Numbered from the stretch's first letter, positions 17,714 through 28,142 are shown. The stretch is DNA of 64,000 bases from Rhodococcus sp. ARC_M5 (GCF_022810405.1 NZ_JALGQE010000001.1:674715-738714); one strand, 5' to 3'. A program made the numbers and translations. Notes: generated by a model not told the origin, from the letters alone.

Positions 17714-19287
17714 ATGCCACTGCAGCGCCGTAACCAGAACCCCAGCAGACATCCGGTGGCAGGTGTCGCTGCAACCGTGACCGCAGCACTTCTACTGTCC
17801 GCCTGCACCTCGACGACACCGTCCCCCGAGCCCGAAACCGATGCAGAACTTGGCGCGTACCTCGAGCAATCACTCGACTGGGGCACGTGCGAGGATACCG
17901 CTAGCAACAGCGCCGAGGCCGAACTGTTCGCCAACCCTGCCCTCGAGTGTGCCTCGGTCGAGGTTCCCATCGACTACGACGAGCCCGACGGTGACCAGGC
18001 GCAGATCGCTCTCCTGCGCATCCCCGCCACGGGTGAATCCGAAGGATCCGTACTGATCAACCCGGGCGGACCCGGAGGTTCCGGCACCGGCCTCGTTGCA
18101 TCTACCTCCACGCTGTGGCAGGAAAGCCCCGTCATCGAGCGCTTCGACATCGTCGGGTTCGACCCACGCGGAATAGGAGGGTCCACCCCCGCGCTGGACT
18201 GCTACACCGACGAGGAGTACGACACCGGCAAAGGCCTCCGATTCGGGGTAGTCAACGACATCAATTCCGCCGAGGAGGCAACAGAGTTCGCCGAACGCTG
18301 CATCGACGGCTCAGGCAGTGTGGAGAACCTGGTCAACGCCGGGTCGATGAACGTCGTTCGCGACATGGACCTCATGCGCGAGGTCCTCGGAGACGAGAAG
18401 TTGACGTTCCTCGGCTACAGCTACGGCTCCGAGATCGGCGCGATGTACACCGAGAGGTATCCCGAGAACGTCCGTGCAGTCGTACTCGACGGTGCTGTGT
18501 CCCCCAAGATGACACCGACGCAGTTGCGGGCGGCCCAGTTCGCAGCCTTTCAGGACCGCTTCGACGACCTCGCCGCACTGTGCGCGCAATCGAGTGACTG
18601 TGTGCTCGGAGTCGATCCCACAGCGGTGAACGAGCGCCTGCACGAGATCGTCGAACCGTTGGTCGTCTCGCCGGCTCGAAGCACGGACGGCCGAGAACTC
18701 AACATCTGGGACGTCTACAACGGCATCAGCTCCGGACTGTACTCCGAGGCCACTTGGCCCAGATCATCTCCGCCCTGACCGAGCTCGACAAGGGAAATCC
18801 CGACATGATGCTTGCTCTGCGCGACAGTTGGTACGGCCGTACCGAGGACGGCACCTACACGACCGATCTGGACACCCAAAACATCGTGCGCTGCATGGAC
18901 TGGCCCCGACTGACACCGGAGGAACAGACCGCAGCCGCGCGCGAGCATGGGCAGATCGCGCCGATGTACGACATCGAGTCCTTCACCGGAGGGCAGTACT
19001 ACGGCGAGTGTGGGTCGTGGCCCGCACCGCCCACCCGTGAACAGCCGTGGCTCGAGGGCAAAGCCGACCTACCCGAAACGCTCATCGTGTCCGTCACCGG
19101 CGACCCCGCCACCCCACACGAAGGCGGCATCGAAATGGCCGATGCCCTCGGCGGAAGCCTTCTCACGGTCGAAGGAAAACAACACGGCGCCTACCTCGTA
19201 GGCGGCAGCGAATGCGTCGACCGAATCGTCAGCAACTACCTACTCCAACTCGAGACACCACCCGCCGGATCCCGATGCAGCCTCTGA
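17714..19287 (+). pseudogene. Secreted lipoprotein alpha/beta hydrolase (copy D), broken by a one-base frameshift
   Basis: A full-length paralog is readable in two frames. The first part (17714-18778) holds the signal peptide with lipobox LSAC (Cys31), NPGGPGGSG and nucleophile GYSYGSEIG (Ser236), and runs off after SEATW into a premature stop. The rest continues in another frame from about 18760 as QIISALTELDKGN and contains acid VTGDPATPHEGG and histidine EGKQHG. Loss of one C in the run at 18758-18760 explains it. Both halves keep all catalytic residues, so the lesion is recent or a sequencing error. The truncated product would lack Asp and His and be inactive. GAGGAG precedes ATG 17714. 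Confidence 0.85.
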
Positions 19288-19512
19288 CCACACCTGCCGC
19301 GAGCATCAGACCATCGACCACGAAGGGATCCCTCTGCCGCGCACGCACAGGCAGGGCAGGTTAATCGATCGACGCCAGTAAAAATTGCCTCGTTGGCGGT
19401 TTCCGCTTTGAATGATACTGGGGCGCAATGAGGCTCGGTGCGGACGATCACACACTCGGATCTCCGTAGTCAGTTCCGGTCCAGGAATTTCCTGCATTCC
19501 CTGTCTCGCTGA
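19288..19512. other. Non-coding stretch after hydrolase D
   Basis: No gene or clear hairpin is seen in these 225 bases. It leads into the IS3 transposase fragment and is probably insertion or deletion debris. Confidence 0.4.
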
Positions 19513-19602
19513 GGGTTACGAGGTTCAGTGGGGCAGGTCGGGGCGTGCAGTGACAATGCCGCGATCGAGTCGTTCTTCGCTTTCATGCAGAAGAACGACT
19601 AG
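19513..19602 (+). pseudogene. Fragment of an IS3-family transposase
   Basis: Frame GLRGSVGQVGACSDNAA followed by IESFFAFMQKND and a stop. This matches the catalytic-core region GS.G..GACGDNAAMESFF..LQKNV that I know from actinobacterial IS3 OrfB, whose DNA..ES holds the second Asp and the Glu side of the DDE core. Only about 30 residues remain, with a stop upstream and downstream. It is a dead remnant beside the right 25-bp repeat. Confidence 0.65.
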
Positions 19603-19688
19603 ACCCGCACTATGCATCCCGTGCTCGACCACGTCCCTGCAACTCTCCCCGCAGGTAGTCCCCGCGTCCACAACACGCGGAAATCACG

Positions 19689-19713
19689 CCAGTTGTGACA
19701 GCCTCGTGACACC
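19689..19713. repeat. Right copy of 25-bp direct repeat
   Basis: Identical to 9236-9260 and in the same orientation. It lies 87 bp beyond the IS3 fragment and about 210 bp before the tRNA gene. Confidence 0.7.
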
Positions 19714-19780
19714 CAGACAAGCGCGAACACGGCCGTCGAACACAAAAACCGGCTCTGAGCTGCACAAATTGCAAGATGCG

Positions 19781-19836
19781 AGGACGAAGAACCTGCACAC
19801 ATCGCGGATCTCAAATCCGCTGCCCCAGTGGTCCAC
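19781..19836 (-). pseudogene. Possible degenerate tRNA
   Basis: On the minus strand an anticodon-like stem GCGGA-TTTGAGA-TCCGC, preceded by GGCA, matches the anticodon arm of the tRNA at 19921 in 18 of 21 positions. It is followed by GGTTCTTCGTCC, resembling a decayed T arm. The D and acceptor arms are not recognisable. It may be a duplicated, decayed copy. Confidence 0.35.
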
Positions 19837-19920
19837 TCAGATCCATGGTTGGCCGCTGACGTCCACGCTACCACCCGAAAAGCACTGTCCTGGTTCAGAA
19901 ATCTGGATCCATATGGACTC

Positions 19921-19997
19921 TGGTGCCCCCAGTCGGACTCGAACCGACACTGTGCGGATTTTAAGTCCGCTGCCTCTGCCAATTGGGCTATAGGGGC
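19921..19997 (-). tRNA. tRNA with UAA anticodon, short variable arm
   Basis: The acceptor arm GCCCCTA/TGGGGGC, a three-pair D arm, anticodon stem GCGGA/TCCGC with loop CTTAAAA, variable loop ACAGT, T arm GTCGG-TTCGAGT-CCGAC, discriminator A and encoded CCA all fold. The anticodon UAA reads UUA, hence Leu, but bacterial tRNA-Leu is class II with a long variable arm and this one has only five bases. It may be a noncanonical tRNA or a tRNA-like RNA. It lies 44 bp downstream of the AtoE gene. Confidence 0.75.
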
Positions 19998-20041
19998 CAC
20001 CGCCGGAGACTGCCTCCAGCGGTGACGATCATATCGGGCTA

Positions 20042-21499
20042 CTACTGCGCCGGGATGACCGGCGGCACGAAGTCGAAGGTCATACCGAGGAGCCACACGA
20101 GCAGCAGCACCACCGGGAAGTGAAAGATGAACTGCAGGAACGTGAATCCGATCAGATCTCGCGCTCGCAGACCCAGAACTGCCAGCAAGGGCAACATGAA
20201 GAACGGGTTGATCAGGTTCGGCAGCGCCTCGGCCACGTTGTAGATCTGGACGGTCCAGCCGAGGTTCATCTGCACGTCTGTCGCGGATTGCATGACGTAC
20301 GGCGCTTCGACGAGCCACTTGCCGCCGCCGGATGGAACGAACAGGCCGAGCACGACGGTATAGATCGCGATGACCACGGCGAATCCGCCACCGCTGCCGA
20401 TGTCGGTGAAGAAGTTCGCAAGGTGCTCGGAGATCGTGACGCCTCCCCGACCCTCCGCTTCGGTCAACATCGCCGCCATTGCGGCGTAGAGCGGGAACTG
20501 CACCAGGATGCCGGCGGTCGCGGGCACCGCTTTGCTGACCGAATCGAGGAAGCGCCGCGGAGTGCCGTGCAGTACGAGCCCGAGCATCAGGAACACCAGG
20601 AGATACCCGTTGAGGCTACTGACCACCGACAGCACCGGCAGCGTCAACAGTTGGGAGACAAGCCATCCCAGGGTCATCGCGCCCACGAAGAGTGGAAGAA
20701 TTCTGCTGTACTCGAGCCATTCCCCTGGTCGACTGCGCGGAGCAGGCTCGGACACGGTGTCGTCCAAACTGACGTTCATGTCCTCGGCGGTTTTGATCGC
20801 CGCGCCCTTGGGTGCAGAGAAGTGCGCGATGGCCACCGTGAGAACGATGATGATCACGCACATCAGCAACGACTGCCACGTGAAAATGGTGGTTCCGAAG
20901 TCGAGTACACCCGTCACCGAAAGCAGCGTCGCCGGAAGCGAACTGGCCGTCGCCTGCAACTGCGCAGCCGAGGACGACATTCCGAGGGCCCACACGGCTC
21001 CGAGTCCCATGAATGCCGCAGCTCCGAGTGCTCGGTAGTCCGTCCGCAGATCGTCGCGTCGCGCGATGGCCCGGGCCAGCAGCCCGGCGAACACCAGGCT
21101 CAGGCCCCAGTTCAGGAAGGACACCGAGCAGGACAGCAGAGCCACGAAACTGACTGCGCTACTGGAACTCTTAGGCACCTGCGCCAATCGGGTGATCAAT
21201 CTGGCGACCGGTGGAGATGTGGCCACGACGTAGCCGGTCAGAACGACCATCGCCATCTGCAGCGTGAACGCAGTCAGGTCCCAGAAGCCGTTTCCGAACG
21301 CGTCGACCACATTCTGCGGGGACGAGCCGTTGGCGAAGGCGGCGACGGCAACGACCACCACGCCGACGAGGGCGAAGATGTACGCATCGGGGAACCACTT
21401 CTCGGTCCCCTTGGCGAGCGCTTGCGCTACGCGAGCCAGCCCTTTCTCGGCCGGCGCCTGGTCGGCCGGTGCCGGTGCTTGTTCGGCGGGTGACGTCAT
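20042..21499 (-). CDS. atoE: Short-chain fatty acid transporter, AtoE family
   Basis: A 485-residue polytopic membrane protein with about 12 hydrophobic segments. Recognisable AtoE blocks are NGFWDLTAFTLQMAMVVLTG, SFLNWGLSLVFAG, YAAMAAMLTEA, FVPSGGGKWLVEAP and NPFFMLPLLAVLG. It is expected to import acetoacetate, butyrate or similar short acids. The N-terminal 18 residues are Ala/Pro/Gln-rich and cytosolic. A series of TGCAG palindromes lies directly upstream. It stands alone, without acetoacetyl-CoA transferase genes. Confidence 0.88.
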   Translation of the reverse strand: MTSPAEQAPAPADQAPAEKGLARVAQALAKGTEKWFPDAYIFALVGVVVVAVAAFANGSSPQNVVDAFGNGFWDLTAFTLQMAMVVLTGYVVATSPPVARLITRLAQVPKSSSSAVSFVALLSCSVSFLNWGLSLVFAGLLARAIARRDDLRTDYRALGAAAFMGLGAVWALGMSSSAAQLQATASSLPATLLSVTGVLDFGTTIFTWQSLLMCVIIIVLTVAIAHFSAPKGAAIKTAEDMNVSLDDTVSEPAPRSRPGEWLEYSRILPLFVGAMTLGWLVSQLLTLPVLSVVSSLNGYLLVFLMLGLVLHGTPRRFLDSVSKAVPATAGILVQFPLYAAMAAMLTEAEGRGGVTISEHLANFFTDIGSGGGFAVVIAIYTVVLGLFVPSGGGKWLVEAPYVMQSATDVQMNLGWTVQIYNVAEALPNLINPFFMLPLLAVLGLRARDLIGFTFLQFIFHFPVVLLLVWLLGMTFDFVPPVIPAQ

Positions 21500-21565
21500 C
21501 GGTGGTCCTCACCTCGAAGGGAGCCGTGACGTGGGCCACAGCACCTGCAAGGTTTCACCGAAACA

Positions 21566-21616
21566 TGCAGCGATGCAACCTACATCGCTGCAGACCGCAT
21601 CTGCAGAATTGCAGAT
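21566..21616. promoter_or_regulatory. Nested TGCAG palindromes upstream of atoE
   Basis: TGCAGCGATG and CATCGCTGCA (21566-21592) form perfect 10-bp arms around seven bases. CTGCAGA/TCTGCAG and ATCTGCA-GAAT-TGCAGAT (21599-21616) follow at once and reach the ppx stop codon. The region covers the upstream side of atoE. Likely regulator binding sites; the regulator is unknown. Confidence 0.6.
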
Positions 21617-22560
21617 CAGATCTTGATGGACATCGCGATGCCGTCGAGGATGTCGTGCTCACTGACGGTCAACGAGCTCACGGCACCGCGTCGCTCGAAT
21701 TCCTCGGCCAATACGCTGCACACAATTGCACCGCCGCCGATGACGTCGACCCGTCCGGGATGCATGGGGCCCAACGCACTTCGCTGCGTATGCGTCATGC
21801 CGATCAGTCGCTCGCACACCTCGAAGAGCTGATCGAAGGGCACACGTGACAGGTGCACCGCGTCTGCATCGTACTCGGGCAGTTCCTTGGCGATAGCCGC
21901 GATAGTCGTCATCGTGCCGGCCACCCCCACCCAGCTCGACGCGTCGCCGATCGACACTTCCTCGAATGCCTCCGCCAACTTCTCGCGGGCATACTCACGC
22001 GCACCGTTGATCTCGTCCGCGGTGGGAGGATCCGAATGCAGGAATCGTTCGGTCAGGCGCACACAACCGATGTTCGCCGAGAACGCCGACTTCACGCCTT
22101 TGGCGTCGCCTAGCACGAGCTCGGTAGAACCGCCGCCCAGATCGACGACCAGGAAAGGCCCTGCAGCAGAGTCGAGTTCACCGACCGCACCGGCGAAGGA
22201 CAACCGCGCCTCTTCGTCTCCGGTGATCACCTCGGCCTCGGCACCGGGGATGACCTTGCCGAGTACCTCCCGCACCATCGAGAAGAAGTCCTCGCGATTC
22301 GACGCGTCTCGGGTGGCCGAGGTTGCGACCATCCGCACCGCCGTCGCCCCAGTCTTTCGGATGATCTCTGCGTACTCCACCAATGCCACCCGGGTGCGCT
22401 CGATCGCCTCGGGCACGAAAGCTCCCGTCGCGTCGACGCCTTGCCCGAGCCGCACCACTCGCATCTCACGCGAGACGTCGGCGAGGGACTTGCCGTTGTT
22501 GTCGGCGACGAGCAGGCGGATCGAGTTGGTGCCGCAATCTATTGCTGCAACCCTGGTCAT
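21616..22560 (-). CDS. ppx2: Exopolyphosphatase / guanosine pentaphosphate phosphohydrolase (Ppx/GppA)
   Basis: A 314-residue ASKHA-fold enzyme that shortens polyphosphate or hydrolyses pppGpp. Phosphate-1 is AIDCGTNSIRLLVAD and phosphate-2 is VVDLGGGSTELVLG; the conserved VMATSATRDA-like block reads MVATSATRDASNR. The short single-module length matches the mycobacterial Ppx2 group, which lacks the C-terminal HD-like domain. ATG 22560 overlaps the stop of the DUF501 gene (22557) by four bases, so it is translationally coupled. Gene order matches M. tuberculosis Rv1023-Rv1026. Confidence 0.9.
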   Translation of the reverse strand: MTRVAAIDCGTNSIRLLVADNNGKSLADVSREMRVVRLGQGVDATGAFVPEAIERTRVALVEYAEIIRKTGATAVRMVATSATRDASNREDFFSMVREVLGKVIPGAEAEVITGDEEARLSFAGAVGELDSAAGPFLVVDLGGGSTELVLGDAKGVKSAFSANIGCVRLTERFLHSDPPTADEINGAREYAREKLAEAFEEVSIGDASSWVGVAGTMTTIAAIAKELPEYDADAVHLSRVPFDQLFEVCERLIGMTHTQRSALGPMHPGRVDVIGGGAIVCSVLAEEFERRGAVSSLTVSEHDILDGIAMSIKI

Positions 22561-23087
22561 TGTTTCTCCGCACGTAGTTCTTCGATGGTCGGCCAATCGG
22601 CCGGAATAGCCTTGCCGCGCAACGAGTTCTCGGCTGCCAACGCAACGGACTCGTCACCGAGCGGGTTGACGCCCGGCCCCTTGGCCAACGAGTGCGCGAT
22701 CAGTACGTGCAAACACTTGACACGGTCGGGCATGCCGCCGCCGGTGAAATCCGTTCCGAGAGATTCGATCTCGTCGCGCTCGGCCAGATAGGACTGGTGG
22801 GCGCGCAGGTATGCGGCAGCCAATTCGGGATCGGTACCCAGACGCTCGGTCATCTCCCGCATCACTCCCGCCGATTCCTGCCGACTGGCCTCGGCCGTCA
22901 GCCGCGGATCCGTCAAATAGAACAGGGTGGGAAAAGGCGTGCCGTCGGGCAGCTTCGGGGCGGTTTTCACCACACCCGGCCTGCCGTCCGGAGATCGGTA
23001 CGCGATCTCGAGTACGCCACGCGGTTCACGTCCGAGCTGCGATGCGACCGCATCGAGATCTTCCTGCGAGACTGCCGAGGAATTCAC
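22557..23087 (-). CDS. DUF501-family protein
   Basis: A 176-residue soluble protein of the conserved actinobacterial DUF501 family. It has LEIAYRSPDGRPGVVKTAP, then LPDGTPFPTLFYLTDP, and the C-terminal DRVKCLHVLIAHSLAKGPG, whose Cys-His pair suggests metal or nucleophile use. GTG 23087 has GGAGGA eight bases upstream and overlaps the upstream stop by four bases. It always sits between the FtsB-like and Ppx genes in this order, but the function is not established. Confidence 0.88.
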   Translation of the reverse strand: MNSSAVSQEDLDAVASQLGREPRGVLEIAYRSPDGRPGVVKTAPKLPDGTPFPTLFYLTDPRLTAEASRQESAGVMREMTERLGTDPELAAAYLRAHQSYLAERDEIESLGTDFTGGGMPDRVKCLHVLIAHSLAKGPGVNPLGDESVALAAENSLRGKAIPADWPTIEELRAEKQ

Positions 23088-23797
23088 CCGACCGGTCCTC
23101 CTTCTGGTTCTGGCACCGGCGGCGGAGCCGGTGCGGGTTCTGGCTGTACGAGGGGCATCGGTGCGGACGTCGGCTCCTGCGGCTCGTCCGAACCCTGGGG
23201 CTCGACCGCGGTGTTCCACAGTTCGGTGAACCACGGACCCGTCGGAGTGTCGTCCACCGCGAGGTCCTCGGAGCTCGGCGAGTAGTCGCCGGGCAGCTGC
23301 ACCTGGTACGGCGTCTCCCCGGGCATGACGAAACGCAGTCGTTCACGTGCATCGGCCGCAATGCGGGACGGCTCGTCGAGCTGAGACTTCTGCACCCGCA
23401 GAGCCTCTACGTCCTTCTCCAGCGCTGCCCGCTCGGCCAACACGGACTCGAGCTCACTGCGTTGCGAGAAGTACGTGCGCAGCGGCACAGCCAGCGTCAA
23501 CGCCAGCGCACACACCACGACACCGAGAACGACGGCTCGTCCCGTGGACAGTCCGAAGAACGTCCGTTCGGGCATCTTCGGTCGACGGGCACCGACGCGC
23601 CGGGGAGCGGCCTTGCCGCCGACCACCGCGTCGCGCACCTGCTCGGAAGGTTCCGGTGGGGTGGCCTGCCGGCCGGAGGCGTTCCCGTCGCGAGAGACGC
23701 CCCCGGCCTTGGACCGACTCGAAGAGGAGGAGCGGCCGCGGGGTCGGGGATCACGTCCACCTGGACTGGTCCCGGACCTGCCGCGCCGTGCCATCAT
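23084..23797 (-). CDS. FtsB/DivIC septum formation initiator-like protein
   Basis: About 237 residues. A long basic, Ser/Arg-rich cytosolic tail (GGRDPRPRGRSSSSSRSKAGG) precedes one transmembrane helix near residues 88-108 (VVLGVVVCALALTLAVPL). An extracytoplasmic coiled coil SELESVLAERAALEKDVEAL follows, and a RERLRFVMPGETPYQV block ends the conserved domain. The family scaffolds the divisome with FtsL and FtsQ. The tail after residue 185 is Pro/acid-rich. It starts ATG ATG at 23797/23794, 34 bp after enolase. Confidence 0.85.
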   Translation of the reverse strand: MMARRGRSGTSPGGRDPRPRGRSSSSSRSKAGGVSRDGNASGRQATPPEPSEQVRDAVVGGKAAPRRVGARRPKMPERTFFGLSTGRAVVLGVVVCALALTLAVPLRTYFSQRSELESVLAERAALEKDVEALRVQKSQLDEPSRIAADARERLRFVMPGETPYQVQLPGDYSPSSEDLAVDDTPTGPWFTELWNTAVEPQGSDEPQEPTSAPMPLVQPEPAPAPPPVPEPEGGPVG

Positions 23798-23831
23798 TCA
23801 CTCTCCACTTCGTGCCATACGTACCTGTTCG

Positions 23832-25929
<2,098 letters not shown>

Positions 25930-26040
25930 CTCACCATCCTGCACACGCAAGGTAATAGAAAGCTAAAGGCGGAGAAAACCCCAGGTCAACGTGCATTCGG
26001 ACGGTGCTCCAGGGTGTATGTTTCTGTCAACCTTCACGCA

Positions 26041-26059
26041 TGAGGGTCGCCTACCCTTC
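26041..26059. promoter_or_regulatory. Candidate IdeR/DtxR iron box before efeU
   Basis: TGAGGGTCGCCTACCCTTC matches the known 19-bp iron box (TTAGGTTAGCCTAACCTAA) at 13 positions, including AGG, GCCTA and CCT. It lies 48 bp upstream of the efeU start, where iron-bound IdeR would repress. Inference from similarity. Confidence 0.6.
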
Positions 26060-26106
26060 GCGAGGCAAGGCGTACCAATGTTCGACGCACAACAGGAGCA
26101 CCATCC

Positions 26107-26988
26107 GTGTCTGTACTGGCCGCCGCAGGATCTGCGCCGTCGATCGCCACCCAGATGTTCGGCAGTGGCCTGATCGGGCTGCGCGAGGGCCTCGAGACCG
26201 GCATCGTGGTGATGATCCTCGTCGCGTTCCTCGTCAAGGCCGACCGACGCGACGCTCTCAAATGGGTCTGGCTGGGAGTCGGCTTGGCCGTCGCGATGGT
26301 GGCCGCCATCTTCTTCGTGATCCACTACGGCACGTCCACCGTCACCGGATTGACCGCCGAGATCATCGCCGGAGCAGCATCGCTCGTGGCCGTGGTCATC
26401 GTGACCGCGATGGTCCTCTGGATGCGCACTGCCGCGAAGAACATCTCCGGCGAACTGCGGGCGAACATGGAGAAGGCCCTGACCGTCGGCCCCGCCGCGG
26501 TGCTGACGCTGGCATTCTTCGCCGTCGGCCGCGAAGGCGTCGAAACCGCGTTGCTCATGGTCGGCTACGCCGAGAACACCAACGGCAGCCTGTGGCCACT
26601 GCTCGGACTCCTGCTCGGCATCGTCGTCGCTGCCGTGCTGACGGTGTTTCTGTACTTCGGTGCCGTGCGCATCAACTTCGCCGTGTTCTTCAAATACACG
26701 GGCATCTTCCTCATCGTGGTCGCCGCCGGAATCCTCGCCTACGGCATCCGCGCGCTGCAGATCGGCGGCATCCTGCCCGGCGGCGGTGCTGTCGCCTTCG
26801 ACATCACCGCACACTTCGACGCCTCGAGCTGGTACGGCACCGTGCTCGCCGGCATCTTCAACTTCCGGCCCGAACCCACTGTGTTCCAAGCGATCGCGTG
26901 GGTGCTCTACATCGTGGTCGTCCTCTACCTCTTCCTCCGCCCGGTTCGCGTTCCCGCGACTCCCGAGCCTGCTCTGCAATCCTCCTGA
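26107..26988 (+). CDS. efeU: EfeU iron permease (FTR1/Fip1 family)
   Basis: A 293-residue membrane protein with about seven helices. Two REGxE iron-passage motifs are visible: GLREGLETGIVV near residue 25 and VGREGVETALLM near residue 140. It imports iron oxidised or delivered by EfeO/EfeB. AGGAG stands eight bases before GTG 26107. efeO starts 14 bp after its stop. The candidate iron box suggests induction on iron starvation. Confidence 0.93.
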   Translation: MSVLAAAGSAPSIATQMFGSGLIGLREGLETGIVVMILVAFLVKADRRDALKWVWLGVGLAVAMVAAIFFVIHYGTSTVTGLTAEIIAGAASLVAVVIVTAMVLWMRTAAKNISGELRANMEKALTVGPAAVLTLAFFAVGREGVETALLMVGYAENTNGSLWPLLGLLLGIVVAAVLTVFLYFGAVRINFAVFFKYTGIFLIVVAAGILAYGIRALQIGGILPGGGAVAFDITAHFDASSWYGTVLAGIFNFRPEPTVFQAIAWVLYIVVVLYLFLRPVRVPATPEPALQSS

Positions 26989-27002
26989 AAGGCACCACCA
27001 CC

Positions 27003-28142
27003 ATGCGTCGTTCCACCTACGCTCTGGCCGCCGTCGCGGTTCTGCCGATGGCTCTGGCCGGATGCACAGAGAAGTCCTCCACCGAGGCCGCGTCGGGCGA
27101 TATTGCCGTCACCGCAACCGACTCCTCCTGCGACGTCGGCGCTTCCGAGGGCACCACCGGAAACTCGACGTTCCAGATCACCAACAACGGCAGCAAGGTC
27201 ACCGAGTTCTACGTCTACGGCGAGGGTGACCGCGTCATGGGCGAAGTGGAGAACATCGGACCCGGCCTGACGCGGCAGCTCATCGTCGCCCTGCCCGACC
27301 CCGGCACATACCAAACCGCCTGCAAGGCAGGCATGGTGGGCGACGGCATCCGCGCCGATTACGTCGTCACTGGCGACTCGGTACGTTCGACAGACGAGGA
27401 CGGCTTGCTCACCGAGGCGGCTGCGGGCTACAAGCGCTACGTCGTCAGCCAGATCGATGCACTGCAGGAGACCACGACGTCGTTCGTCACCGCCGTCAAG
27501 AGCGGGGACGTGGCCGCAGCCAAGGCCCAGTTCCCCATCGCGCGTAGCTATTACGAGCGCATCGAGCCAGTCGCCGAGAGCTTCCCCGACGACCTCGACC
27601 CGCGCATCGACCTGCGTGAGCCCGACGTGGAGCCCGGAGCCGAATGGACCGGCTTCCACCGCATCGAGAAGGACCTGTGGACGCAGGGAATGCAGCCCGA
27701 CACGAACGCGATGGCCGATCAGCTCGAGGCCGACATCACCGAACTCGCAGACAAGATCAAGGCCGAGGATTTCACGATCGACCCCATCCAGGTCGCCGGT
27801 GGCGCACAGGGATTGCTCGACGAGGTCGCCAAGACCAAGATCAGCGGTGAAGAGGACTTCTTCTCGCACACCGACCTGTGGGACTTCCAGGCCAACGTCG
27901 ACGGCTCACAGGCGGCCATTGCTGCCGTCCGCCCCATCCTCGACGAGCGCAACGCCGAGCTCGGCACCGCCATCGACGCCCGCTTCGCCGAGCTCGATGC
28001 CGAACTCGCCAAGTACCGCAGCGGGGACGGCTTCGTGTTCTACGACACCGTGACCGAGCCGCAGCGCCAGGAACTCTCGAACAAGATCGACGCCTTGTCC
28101 GCCGAAGTGAGTCAGGTGCAGGGTGTCGTCGCCGGACAGTAA
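27003..28142 (+). CDS. efeO: EfeO periplasmic iron-binding lipoprotein
   Basis: 379 residues. Lipobox LAGC near residue 20 makes it a lipoprotein. An N-terminal cupredoxin-like domain (residues about 35-125, CKAGMVGDG) is followed by an M75 peptidase-like imelysin domain with the metal motif HRIE in GFHRIEKDLW (residue about 220). It captures extracellular ferrous/ferric iron for EfeU. AAGG precedes ATG 27003. Its last 20 bases overlap the EfeB start. Confidence 0.92.
   Translation: MRRSTYALAAVAVLPMALAGCTEKSSTEAASGDIAVTATDSSCDVGASEGTTGNSTFQITNNGSKVTEFYVYGEGDRVMGEVENIGPGLTRQLIVALPDPGTYQTACKAGMVGDGIRADYVVTGDSVRSTDEDGLLTEAAAGYKRYVVSQIDALQETTTSFVTAVKSGDVAAAKAQFPIARSYYERIEPVAESFPDDLDPRIDLREPDVEPGAEWTGFHRIEKDLWTQGMQPDTNAMADQLEADITELADKIKAEDFTIDPIQVAGGAQGLLDEVAKTKISGEEDFFSHTDLWDFQANVDGSQAAIAAVRPILDERNAELGTAIDARFAELDAELAKYRSGDGFVFYDTVTEPQRQELSNKIDALSAEVSQVQGVVAGQ

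Noticed and set aside
19412..19993. 193-codon frame running through the IS3 fragment and the tRNA
   Set aside because: It crosses a tRNA gene on the other strand and is in a different frame from the transposase remnant.
20120..21493. 457-codon plus-strand frame opposite atoE
   Set aside because: Its composition (Gln/Arg/His/Glu-rich) is the complement of a membrane protein; no family feature.
26004..27002. Upstream extension of efeO to 26004
   Set aside because: It would overlap all of efeU; the ATG at 27003 begins a proper lipoprotein signal.
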